Of a stretch of DNA of 7,721 bases, positions 1 to 7,241 are shown in pieces. Position numbers and translations under genes: made by a program. Location of the stretch: NCBI GenBank assembly GCA_002685455.1, contig NYXF01000111.1, forward strand, positions 8,102-15,822. The letters run 5' to 3'. Under the pieces are notes generated by a model, which ran no database searches, was not told the DNA's origin, and was given only the letters and a program-made list of their open reading frames with translations. The number at the start of each line of letters is the position of its first letter. Position 1 is the first letter of the stretch. Origin of the DNA: Porticoccus sp. (GTDB lineage: Bacteria; Pseudomonadota; Gammaproteobacteria; Pseudomonadales; Porticoccaceae).

Positions 1-2688
1 GCCAAATCCATCGCCTTTGGGTAGATTAGCCGATGATTGTCCTTCATCCATAATTATATTAGTAGCTACTTCATTAAATCTAATAAATAAGGCGGCGATA
101 ACCGCCACTACGACAGATAAAACTAATGGTATTACACCCATTCCGTATAACCAACCGTCTGAATTTAATGTTTTGGATACATTCGCACCATTTTTACAAT
201 AGCATTTTGCTTCTGATGAAGACTTTGATAAGGATTTAGCTTCACACCCCAATTGAATATATCCGCCCGGAGAACTACTATCCCCATCTGGGGATTTTCT
301 AAATGTTTTTTGATTTGTTTCTTTATTATATTCTTTAACTAAAATAGGATTTAATTTAAATTTGCTTTCACAAATGTTATCCATACCCCGGTTATCATCA
401 AATGTCCATTTCCTGCTATTACTTATAATCTCTTGCCCAGATGGTAATAATTGGCATATAGAATCATCGCCATGCTTGCCACCATCGTATGAATCTAACG
501 ACCAATTAGTATTGTGACTTGTCTCATTTGTAGTTTTTATTAATGAAGACGTTGCCCATATACTGGATTTGGGATTAGGAATCCCGACCCCACTTGAATT
601 CCCGGGTGGATCTTTAATATCATTGGACCACACGACATTAAAATCTGATTCATGGTAAATCGGTTTTTTAAAACCGGGCGTCGTCGGATTACTATCAATA
701 GTATATATATTATCGGGATGAAACTTATGTCTTTTTTTTACCTCTTTATCATCGGCATTGTCTATAATTATTTTATTCACTCCATTTATTTCAAGGACGC
801 ACCCCCCAGCTGCCTCATCTGTTTTGGGAGGACAACTAAGTCCTTGTAGATTTAATTCTCCATTGCCAGTATACCCATTATTATTTACATGCGACGAATG
901 CGCAAGGGTTGCCAATTTATCATTATTATTGAGTGTTGTAAGGTAATTTATAGAGCATTTATCGGCTGACATACAAGTTTCATTACCCGTATCCTTACAA
1001 TATCCCAATGATTTCGCAATACTTGAAAATGTAGACGAAGGACATTCCTCAGGGTTTTCCTCGGCATTAAGAGCTAATGCTCCGTGCCATGGTAGAGGAA
1101 CAGATTCTTTTGGCATTATACTCTTATAACATCCTAAACCATACTTATCACCCTCATCCGATACCTCTGGCCCCACACCTTGGTTCATATAACTTAGATT
1201 AGTAGAACAACTACTTAGAGAATTTACATGAACTTTTAAATTGGATTCATCACCATCAACACAAGTTTGACCGTCTTTACAACATGGTTCGCCATCTCTG
1301 TTTATACACTTAGTAATATAAGGACCCCCTGTCAAATAACCCGTGCCTGGTTGTAATATTTCTATACTTTCATCATTATAAATTGGATTATTTCTAAGTT
1401 TAACTGGTTTAACTTTTATACTTTTATCTCCTGCCCATGTATCGTCTCCCCCTATATTAGAATAAAAATCATGATGATAATAAAAATCATCATCTTCTAA
1501 TGTTGTTGTAAATTCGTTATTATTACTATCGTAGATATTAGAACATTCTACAGATGTTCGTAATCTCATTTCCGCAATATAATCATCTTCGGCATCTTCC
1601 CGACAATTTTCCCCATCAGATCCTTTTTCGCATTCATCACCTTTCTTATCCTTTGTAAATGAACTTGATATAGGTGTACCCGAAATATCAGGCATATTCA
1701 TATATTTCCTTATTGAACCTCCTTTCCATTTATATTCCCAATGCTCTCTATCAGTAGCTTTTTCTAAACATTTATCTATATGATCACCCACACGCTCGTT
1801 AAAATCTTCATCAGTACAATAACTCCCAAATCCAAACCATGGTTCTTCAAATTTAGTGACAACTATAGAAGTACCCGGTAAAGTATCAGAAGCGAATAAC
1901 ATAATACACCACATAATAACGGCGAAAAAGATATAAGATGCAAACCAAATAAAGAAAACCTTTTCCAATTTACTTTTAGAAAACTCATTTGTGTAGTATG
2001 CTTTAGCTAACATTACAAACATGAAAAGAACTCCGACAATTGTACCAAATAAACTAGGACCCTGAGAGGCAGTATTTGATAATGTATTTTGTAATGTAAC
2101 AGAAATAACATTTTTTGTTACTACCTTATCATCCGATGATAATATGGCTTGCTGTGATAAATCTTGTTGTATGTCTTGACTTTGATAAAGTTTTGCCCCT
2201 TCACATGTTAGATCACCATCAAGTATTATTGAATTTTCCCCACCCGCATTTGCTATAGATGAAATAAAATTATTTCTTTTAATAAATACATCATTTCTGA
2301 TTGAATTATTTACATCATTAGATACTTCATTTAATTGATTATTTATTTGCGCGGATAAAAAACCGCCTGCAAATCCGGGAGCTTCTTGAGTTAAATCATT
2401 TTTTAAATCATTTGTAATATTTGTCGATAAATTAGTATCATATGATATATCGCTTTTACTAATTGCGGTTATATCTTGATCACTAATTTGAGTCTCCCTA
2501 ATAATTTGTCTGAAGTCACAACCTTTTTTCAAAACCATATTTTTAGCGTGAAACGAGTTCACAGCTTCAATGTTTGCTTCTTGAGTTACATCCAGATTGT
2601 TTGTAATTGCGGTAGAATTTAAAACACTTGAATTAACATTATTATTTACAATATTGCCTTGTTGGCTACTTTGATATCCCGCAAACAT
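1..2688 (-). CDS. L1/F9-like entry-fusion membrane protein fused to a large Cys-rich ectodomain (3' end outside window)
   Basis: The reading frame is open for 896 codons from ATG at 2688 to the window edge; the C-terminus is missing. Residues 1-205 resemble the ectodomain of poxvirus L1/F9 proteins: a stretch with QEAN leading to a GC (Cys57), then a helical Asn/Asp-rich part, then a strand ending in TC (Cys162). These two cysteines line up with vaccinia L1 Cys49 and Cys136. Hydrophobic segments at about 211-230 and 244-266 form a hairpin with a short charged loop, which would put both flanking domains on the same side of the membrane. Residues 270-845 are an Asp/Asn-rich ectodomain with 22 cysteines, including KC-x7-CC-x5-C near 461-476 and CYC at 829-831. 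A third membrane segment lies at 847-869, followed by a short acidic tail. L1 and F9 are entry-fusion complex subunits in poxviruses, so a role in virion entry is inferred. Unlike L1 there is no Gly2 (it starts MFAG), so no myristoylation is expected. The ectodomain family is not recognised. The N-terminal assignment is fairly sure, the function less so. Confidence 0.72.
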   Translation of the reverse strand, partial: MFAGYQSSQQGNIVNNNVNSSVLNSTAITNNLDVTQEANIEAVNSFHAKNMVLKKGCDFRQIIRETQISDQDITAISKSDISYDTNLSTNITNDLKNDLTQEAPGFAGGFLSAQINNQLNEVSNDVNNSIRNDVFIKRNNFISSIANAGGENSIILDGDLTCEGAKLYQSQDIQQDLSQQAILSSDDKVVTKNVISVTLQNTLSNTASQGPSLFGTIVGVLFMFVMLAKAYYTNEFSKSKLEKVFFIWFASYIFFAVIMWCIMLFASDTLPGTSIVVTKFEEPWFGFGSYCTDEDFNERVGDHIDKCLEKATDREHWEYKWKGGSIRKYMNMPDISGTPISSSFTKDKKGDECEKGSDGENCREDAEDDYIAEMRLRTSVECSNIYDSNNNEFTTTLEDDDFYYHHDFYSNIGGDDTWAGDKSIKVKPVKLRNNPIYNDESIEILQPGTGYLTGGPYITKCINRDGEPCCKDGQTCVDGDESNLKVHVNSLSSCSTNLSYMNQGVGPEVSDEGDKYGLGCYKSIMPKESVPLPWHGALALNAEENPEECPSSTFSSIAKSLGYCKDTGNETCMSADKCSINYLTTLNNNDKLATLAHSSHVNNNGYTGNGELNLQGLSCPPKTDEAAGGCVLEINGVNKIIIDNADDKEVKKRHKFHPDNIYTIDSNPTTPGFKKPIYHESDFNVVWSNDIKDPPGNSSGVGIPNPKSSIWATSSLIKTTNETSHNTNWSLDSYDGGKHGDDSICQLLPSGQEIISNSRKWTFDDNRGMDNICESKFKLNPILVKEYNKETNQKTFRKSPDGDSSSPGGYIQLGCEAKSLSKSSSEAKCYCKNGANVSKTLNSDGWLYGMGVIPLVLSVVVAVIAALFIRFNEVATNIIMDEGQSSANLPKGDGFG

Positions 2689-2747
2689 TACTCTATATTA
2701 TTAGAAATATATAAAAAAAGATAAATATACATAAAATTAAATATCAT
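2689..2747 (-). promoter_or_regulatory. AT-rich gap between the A16-like and L1-like genes (3' end of one, probable promoter of the other)
   Basis: The 59 bases between the A16-like stop and the L1-like ATG are almost pure A/T, as in giant-virus promoters. A 6-bp inverted repeat (TATATT/AATATA, 2694-2699 and 2706-2711, 6-base loop) lies just upstream of the L1-like start. No AAAATTGA early motif is present on the minus strand here, which would fit a late (virion protein) gene, but absence in so short a gap is weak evidence. Confidence 0.4.
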
Positions 2748-5700
2748 TTAATTGACGACGGCAAGTTTATTATAAAATGTCCCCATATCAGTATCAGATA
2801 CTACTCCTTCACTTTTTTTCCCTTCCCCTTTACTTTCTCCTTCATCATTTGAAAATTGTGATATAACCCACATTGCGAATATTACTGCTGCTACTGCTGC
2901 TACTACTGCTACTACTATTTTCCATGGTTCATCAAATGCGAAGAATGATGATGATGGTTCTGATGGTGATGGCGATGGTGATGGTGAATGATCTCTATCA
3001 TTATCAATATCAATAGTCCCTCCCTCTGTATATGTTTTTGTTGGGTCTTCTTTACCAGTGAGGCCACACATTTTGCCGGAATCTGGGTCATCCTTATAAT
3101 TTTGAAAACAATTCATATGGATAGTTTGATCCAATTTTCCACCATCCTGTATAATTATAGAGTCTGACTCAACTATATTTTGAGCGATACAAGCATATTT
3201 ACAACTACCATCATTACATTCCGCTTGTTTTTCTACGGCTTTGGTATATTTAGTGGTTAATCCATATTCCTTACGGAATGTATAATCATCATTGCAATGT
3301 AATCCACTCCAACAAGGGTGATACCAACAAGCATTATCTATTTGGATACTAGCATTATTTTCATCACTTGGATCCTTATTATCGTAAAAATAGATGATTT
3401 GATTTATTATACTATCCTTTCCTTTTTTTTTTTTTATACAAGTTTCTTTCTCATCTGGATTTAATAAGCCACACCCATTATTCGGATTCGGTGTATTACA
3501 AGCATTATTATCATCATTTATTGACCGACAAGCATCAAATTTATTATGCATTTTGTATGCTTCTTTAACTGGGTTACCATCTTCACTGAAAGTACCACCA
3601 GTCCATTTCCAAAAACAGTTACATATTTTTGAATATCTCTCTTTTAATAAATCATTGTATTTTTTGGCATGACCCTGTGTATCTGAACTATCTGAACTAT
3701 CTATTTGTTTCCAATCAAAAATATCATCTCTGGCACAGAATAATTTCATATTTTTGATGAACTCATTATCTGTATTGTCGATATTTTTGGAATAATCAGA
3801 ATGATGTAAGAATGCTCCTGCGGCATGGGTTGTTAGAAAATTTAGAAATCTACCTAAATCTGTACTTGCGTTAAAATTAGTATCAAATAGTGTTCTCTCT
3901 TTTTGTTCTTTGATGAGTTTTGCTAAATCAAACTCATTATTTAAATAATTACAACATGATTGATCATTATCATTTATACATCTACTTGGATCGTAATCCT
4001 TCTCCACACCAAATATATCTTCATATATATGATCAAAAAATCCATTACTGATATAGGTATCAATAATTTCTGATTTACTCATACCATCAGTATTTCCATT
4101 AAAATTCGGGAACATTATTCTTAATTCTTCAGTAGTTCTACCTTTAAATTTTTCATTAATCTGATCACGCCATATCTCCAAAATCTCGCTAGAAACGGTA
4201 TTAATATTATAATCTGCTGGATAATATCCGCAACCACTTTCACTGACACTCCCAATTGAATCTATTATATCACTGGTAATAGTTTCAGCTTTCCATTCAT
4301 TATTTATATTCTTATATTGATAACATGGGTGATATGTTTTTGTAGTACCATCTACTTTGCTATAAAATTTTTCTGTGCATTTGTAACCTCCATTATCATC
4401 GTCGCATTTATATATTTTGCCTGATTCCCTTGTATATTTCTCACAATTATCATGTTGTAAAAAATCTTGAATCTTTTTACATTCTGATTCTGATTCTATA
4501 ACATTTTGATTTTGACATTCTAAATTTAATATAAATTTGATGGGATGATTCAGATCGTTAATAAACTCGCACATTTCTTCAGCATCTAAATCTTTATCTC
4601 CTATATATTTTGTCGCTTCACTAGTCCCTGGTGGACATCCATCTTGACTGAAATTATTCATTTTGTTTTCAGCCTGTATTAAATCACTTCTAAGGCCATT
4701 GGGTGATTTAGTTATGGTTGCTGGTGTCAATTTCTTATCAGCCAAATGAGCGGAAACCCATATAAAAAAATTTTTTAATTCATTTCCAAGAGCTTTACTC
4801 CTTGGTTTGTGGGGATACGCTGGATCTGTTGCTATATCATTATAGTCCAATTCTAACCAGCGAATACACGATGTATCTGTTAATAATTTAATATAACTTG
4901 AATATTTAATATACCAAGAGGTATCACTTGATGCTGGTTTTACTGGTATTCCACCCCTGATTGTAAAATCAGCATTATTTTTTGTAATATTATGCGAACA
5001 CCATTTATCCGGTGTATCTGGTGTATCATTATCAGTATTATATCTTGCGCAAACATTTGATGCTGGATCATATACTCCAGCACCATATTCTTCAATATCA
5101 TTATTTGAATAAATAAGAGTCGCATTTGTGGTAAGTGGACATATAACTTCATTACCATTACTATCAGTTAGCGGTTCATACTTTCCATCTTCATTAAAAC
5201 TAGTACAACAAGCCATCCGTAATTTCGGTATACCAGTATCCTCATCGATTTTATCTGTCCCCCACCGCTCATGAGCCCAATTTTTTTTGTATTTATAATG
5301 ACAACCTGTAGAATTTTCATCATACTCTTGTGAATAATAGGTGGCTCCCACAGTCCCACCTAAAATTATAAATGGAGAAGCGGCCACCGCAAGCGCACCC
5401 CCGACACTACCAACCCCCGCCGTCCCCGCCGCCCCTAAAGCCCCTATCCCTCCAATCACAGAGGCACCCCCCGTGTAGGATCCTAAGTTTTTATCTGCTG
5501 TTGTGGTTAATATCTTTTCAGGTTTAATTTTACATTCCGAACTTTCTACATAATCAAATCCTTCCGGTGTCTCGAACTTGAAATCACTACAATCCTTAGA
5601 ATAACCTTCTCTTCCATCCGTAATTATAGACCATGCGGGTGATCGGAAATGGCCGTGATGTCTTATTTGCCCTGATGGCCAGTAGAGAGAATTACCATAT

Positions 5701-6038
5701 CCACAGGCTGTATAAAATTCATCTAACTTGTCAATACCCGGAGTGAGTTCATCGGAAAACTTCCCCGTATCCTTTCCATCCTTCTTGACCTTCTTGTAGC
5801 ATTCTCTATCCCTCACCCCACAAGGTTTCATGGTTAAACTTGAGTCAAAATACTCTACCCCTGCACTATCTGGAAGGACATTTGCTTTTGCGTATTTTGG
5901 CAGAGATTTTGGAAATATAGGTTCCTTATCATCAAGTTGGTTCGGGGTAATTTTATATCTTTTAGATAAATTACAATGTTTTCCCAATGGACAACAATCT
6001 CGTCCACTAGTTCCACATCCACTTTCTTCATTTACCAT
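2748..6038 (-). CDS. A16/G9/J5-family entry-fusion complex protein, large Cys-rich form with C-terminal membrane anchor
   Basis: This is a complete 1096-residue protein starting at ATG 6038. It is assigned to the poxvirus A16/G9/J5 family by the order of its cysteine motifs: CC at 277-278, CP at 300-301, C330, C347, CIRWL at 391-395, FC at 767-768, CNC at 806-808, CWYHPC at 904-909, then C941, C946, C950 and C977. Vaccinia J5 has CWYEPC and A16 has CWLHEC in the same place, and both have FC...CxC before it and spaced cysteines after it. A Ser-Pro linker (1018-1026) leads to one membrane helix (about 1039-1062) and an acidic/Lys tail. In poxviruses these proteins sit in the mature-virion membrane and are needed for membrane fusion. 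At 1096 residues it is about three times the length of A16; much of the extra length lies in the N-terminal 270 residues and between 395 and 767. Residues 189-233 are a Gly/Ala-rich hydrophobic stretch. There is no signal peptide and no Gly2. The L1-like gene follows 59 bases downstream on the same strand, which fits a shared role. Family membership is well supported; the role in this virus is inferred. Confidence 0.85.
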   Translation of the reverse strand: MVNEESGCGTSGRDCCPLGKHCNLSKRYKITPNQLDDKEPIFPKSLPKYAKANVLPDSAGVEYFDSSLTMKPCGVRDRECYKKVKKDGKDTGKFSDELTPGIDKLDEFYTACGYGNSLYWPSGQIRHHGHFRSPAWSIITDGREGYSKDCSDFKFETPEGFDYVESSECKIKPEKILTTTADKNLGSYTGGASVIGGIGALGAAGTAGVGSVGGALAVAASPFIILGGTVGATYYSQEYDENSTGCHYKYKKNWAHERWGTDKIDEDTGIPKLRMACCTSFNEDGKYEPLTDSNGNEVICPLTTNATLIYSNNDIEEYGAGVYDPASNVCARYNTDNDTPDTPDKWCSHNITKNNADFTIRGGIPVKPASSDTSWYIKYSSYIKLLTDTSCIRWLELDYNDIATDPAYPHKPRSKALGNELKNFFIWVSAHLADKKLTPATITKSPNGLRSDLIQAENKMNNFSQDGCPPGTSEATKYIGDKDLDAEEMCEFINDLNHPIKFILNLECQNQNVIESESECKKIQDFLQHDNCEKYTRESGKIYKCDDDNGGYKCTEKFYSKVDGTTKTYHPCYQYKNINNEWKAETITSDIIDSIGSVSESGCGYYPADYNINTVSSEILEIWRDQINEKFKGRTTEELRIMFPNFNGNTDGMSKSEIIDTYISNGFFDHIYEDIFGVEKDYDPSRCINDNDQSCCNYLNNEFDLAKLIKEQKERTLFDTNFNASTDLGRFLNFLTTHAAGAFLHHSDYSKNIDNTDNEFIKNMKLFCARDDIFDWKQIDSSDSSDTQGHAKKYNDLLKERYSKICNCFWKWTGGTFSEDGNPVKEAYKMHNKFDACRSINDDNNACNTPNPNNGCGLLNPDEKETCIKKKKGKDSIINQIIYFYDNKDPSDENNASIQIDNACWYHPCWSGLHCNDDYTFRKEYGLTTKYTKAVEKQAECNDGSCKYACIAQNIVESDSIIIQDGGKLDQTIHMNCFQNYKDDPDSGKMCGLTGKEDPTKTYTEGGTIDIDNDRDHSPSPSPSPSEPSSSFFAFDEPWKIVVAVVAAVAAVIFAMWVISQFSNDEGESKGEGKKSEGVVSDTDMGTFYNKLAVVN
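2881..2919 (-). repeat. Triplet repeat (GTA/GCA type) encoding the Val/Ala membrane helix of the A16-like protein
   Basis: On the minus strand this tract is a run of GTA, GTT and GC(A/T)-type codons reading Val and Ala (about residues 1041-1053). The trinucleotide pattern (ACT/GCT on the plus strand) is nearly regular. It codes the centre of the C-terminal membrane helix, so length change by slippage would alter the helix in whole-residue steps. Confidence 0.6.
2961..2987 (-). repeat. Hexanucleotide repeat encoding a Ser-Pro linker
   Basis: Four and a half copies of a 6-base unit (TCACCA, one copy TCGCCA) encode Ser-Pro repeats at residues 1018-1026 of the A16-like protein. They form an extended linker between the Cys-rich ectodomain and the membrane anchor, probably a spacer whose length can vary between strains. 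Confidence 0.8.
3423..3435. repeat. Homopolymer of 13 T (A13 on the coding strand) inside the A16-like gene
   Basis: The A13 run encodes Ile-Lys-Lys-Lys-Lys (868-872) in the A16-like protein. Family motifs lie in the same frame on both sides (CNC at 806-808 upstream, CWYHPC at 904-909 downstream), so the length of 13 keeps the correct frame. It is a potential slippage site. Confidence 0.85.
5340..5474 (-). other. GC-rich island encoding a Gly/Ala-rich hydrophobic segment of the A16-like protein
   Basis: Residues 189-233 of the A16-like protein contain about 45 mostly Gly, Ala, Val and Ile residues with no charge, with many small-xxx-small spacings. Of the 90 bases at 5371-5460, 60 are G or C (67%), against 14 of 60 (23%) at 4861-4920 in the same gene. 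The segment could be a membrane-inserting fusion-peptide-like element or a membrane hairpin; function is inferred. Confidence 0.7.
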
Positions 6039-6128
6039 TTATAACTTAATATTAATTATATAATAGATTATTATTTTAGTGTTTAAAGTTATAATCTTAA
6101 AACTATTTTGACGAATACTATTATAAAG
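6039..6128. promoter_or_regulatory. Divergent intergenic region, probable promoters of the A16-like and J-protein genes
   Basis: Ninety AT-rich bases separate the two divergent start codons, so both promoters must lie here or within the opposite gene. An imperfect inverted repeat (GTTTAAAG, 7-base loop TTATAAT, CTTAAAAC; 6081-6103, 7 of 8 pairs) sits near the middle. No exact copy of the Mimivirus early motif AAAATTGA is found on either strand. The promoter role is inferred from position. Confidence 0.5.
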
Positions 6129-7241
6129 ATGGGACAAACTCCAAGTAAAGATCAACAATTTGCTGAATTATATTCATCTTATATTCAACAACAACAAAAC
6201 TTAATTTATCAACAACAACAACAAATTAATAGTTTGTTTAATAATAATTTACAGGGGCAAATGATGCAACAACAAATGCCACCTAACATGTTTTTTCAAA
6301 GCGATACTATGGGTCAGCAAAATTCTTATCAACAACAACAGCAACCACAACAACTTCAATTGCCTTCTGCGAAACAAAAACTGGACCCTTATAAAATATT
6401 AAATGTATCTAAAAATTATGATGAAAAGATTCTAAAAAAAGCTTACCTGAAAGCAGCCATGAAAGCACATCCTGATAGAGGTGGTTCTCCTCAAGCATTT
6501 CAGCAAGTATCAATTGCTTTTACTCTTTTACAAAAAAAACTCAAAGAAAGAAATAATAATCACAGTCATAATGAATTAAGAGAATCATCCAAAGATTACT
6601 ATTCACAACAAATGAATACACCTAAATTAAATACTAAAATGACCGAAAAGTTTGATATTGATGTTTTTAATCAAATCTATGACCAAAATAAAATACCTGA
6701 AGTTTATGATGATGGATACGGTGATTGGATACAAGAAAATCCGGCATTGGAATCCGGTCAGCAAAAAATGTTTCAAAATGGATTTAATAAAGATATGTTT
6801 AATGCTACTTTCGAAAACTATAAAAGAGAACAAGCTCAAAAAAATCCTCAAAATCAACTTGTAAAATATCAAGAACCTGAAGTTAAAATTTCAATGTCAA
6901 ATTCTGATAGTATTATGACTTTAGGACAAGGTAAAATTACAGACTTCAGCGGTAATTCAGATAATTTAGCTTATACTGATTACAAACAAGCATTCACTGA
7001 TGGAAGTATGTTAATTGATCCTTCTTCAGTTGATACTTCTGGTAGAGCAAATTCAGTGAGAGGTATTAAATCACAAAGAAGCAATATTTCTTATCAAATG
7101 AATCAAGAAGATCAAATAAGATTAGCAAAACAACAAGCTTTAGAAGAGAGAGCGGAAAAAGATAGAGTCTCACGACTGAATGTTTATGATAAACAACATG
7201 GCGAAGCATATGAACGTATTCATAGTATGTTACTCAGATAA
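6129..7241 (+). CDS. J-domain (DnaJ-like) protein with Gln-rich N-terminus and N-myristoylation signal
   Basis: This is a 370-residue protein. The start is taken as ATG 6129; a TTG at 6108 is in frame, but eukaryotic-virus genes use ATG, and the ATG gives MGQTPSK, which satisfies the N-myristoylation rule (Gly2, small Ser6). Residues 20-77 are Gln-rich. A J domain spans about 86-141, with DPYKILNV at its start, a basic helix II (KKAYLKAAMKAH) and the HPD motif at 114-116 that triggers Hsp70 ATPase activity. There is no Gly/Phe region or zinc-finger domain, so this is a J-domain-only (class C type) protein. The remaining 230 residues hold two similar aromatic blocks beginning with FN (about 180-201 and 215-234) and a charged C-terminal helix (about 325-365). 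It diverges from the A16-like gene, sharing a 90-base gap. The likely role is recruiting host or viral Hsp70 at a membrane, for example during virion assembly; this is inferred. The J domain itself is certain. Confidence 0.92.
   Translation: MGQTPSKDQQFAELYSSYIQQQQNLIYQQQQQINSLFNNNLQGQMMQQQMPPNMFFQSDTMGQQNSYQQQQQPQQLQLPSAKQKLDPYKILNVSKNYDEKILKKAYLKAAMKAHPDRGGSPQAFQQVSIAFTLLQKKLKERNNNHSHNELRESSKDYYSQQMNTPKLNTKMTEKFDIDVFNQIYDQNKIPEVYDDGYGDWIQENPALESGQQKMFQNGFNKDMFNATFENYKREQAQKNPQNQLVKYQEPEVKISMSNSDSIMTLGQGKITDFSGNSDNLAYTDYKQAFTDGSMLIDPSSVDTSGRANSVRGIKSQRSNISYQMNQEDQIRLAKQQALEERAEKDRVSRLNVYDKQHGEAYERIHSMLLR
6186..6362 (+). repeat. CAA-rich low-complexity tracts encoding the Gln-rich region of the J-protein
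   Basis: CAA runs at 6186-6197 (4 codons), 6210-6224 (5 codons) and 6330-6362 (CAA with CAG, CCA, CTT) encode Gln tracts at residues 20-77. Such tracts form disordered or self-associating segments and can change length by slippage. Confidence 0.85.

Noticed and set aside
652..946. Two short plus-strand frames (652-849 and 758-946) with hydrophobic residues
   Set aside because: They lie antisense within the continuous 896-codon L1-like frame and have no recognisable motif; the hydrophobicity comes from the complement of Asn/Asp/Lys codons.
1..6038. A pseudogene or frameshift in the long low-complexity membrane proteins
   Set aside because: The L1-like frame was read codon by codon from 2688 to 1 with no stop, and the A16-like protein keeps family motifs in one frame from residue 277 to the membrane anchor.
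5830..6063. Plus-strand frame of 77 codons over the start of the A16-like gene
   Set aside because: It is antisense to the Cys-rich N-terminus of a well-supported gene and has no motif of its own.
6108..6128. TTG at 6108 as start of the J-protein
   Set aside because: It would add seven residues before a perfect myristoylation-type ATG start; non-ATG starts are not expected in a eukaryotic virus.
6186..6362. CAA tracts as a CRISPR-like or tandem-repeat regulatory array
   Set aside because: The repeats are simple in-frame Gln codons without spacers.
6627..6872. Minus-strand 81-codon frame and an overlapping plus-strand 70-codon frame within the J-protein gene
   Set aside because: Both are shadows of the J-protein coding sequence in other frames, rich in Ile/Phe/Lys as expected from AT-rich sequence.
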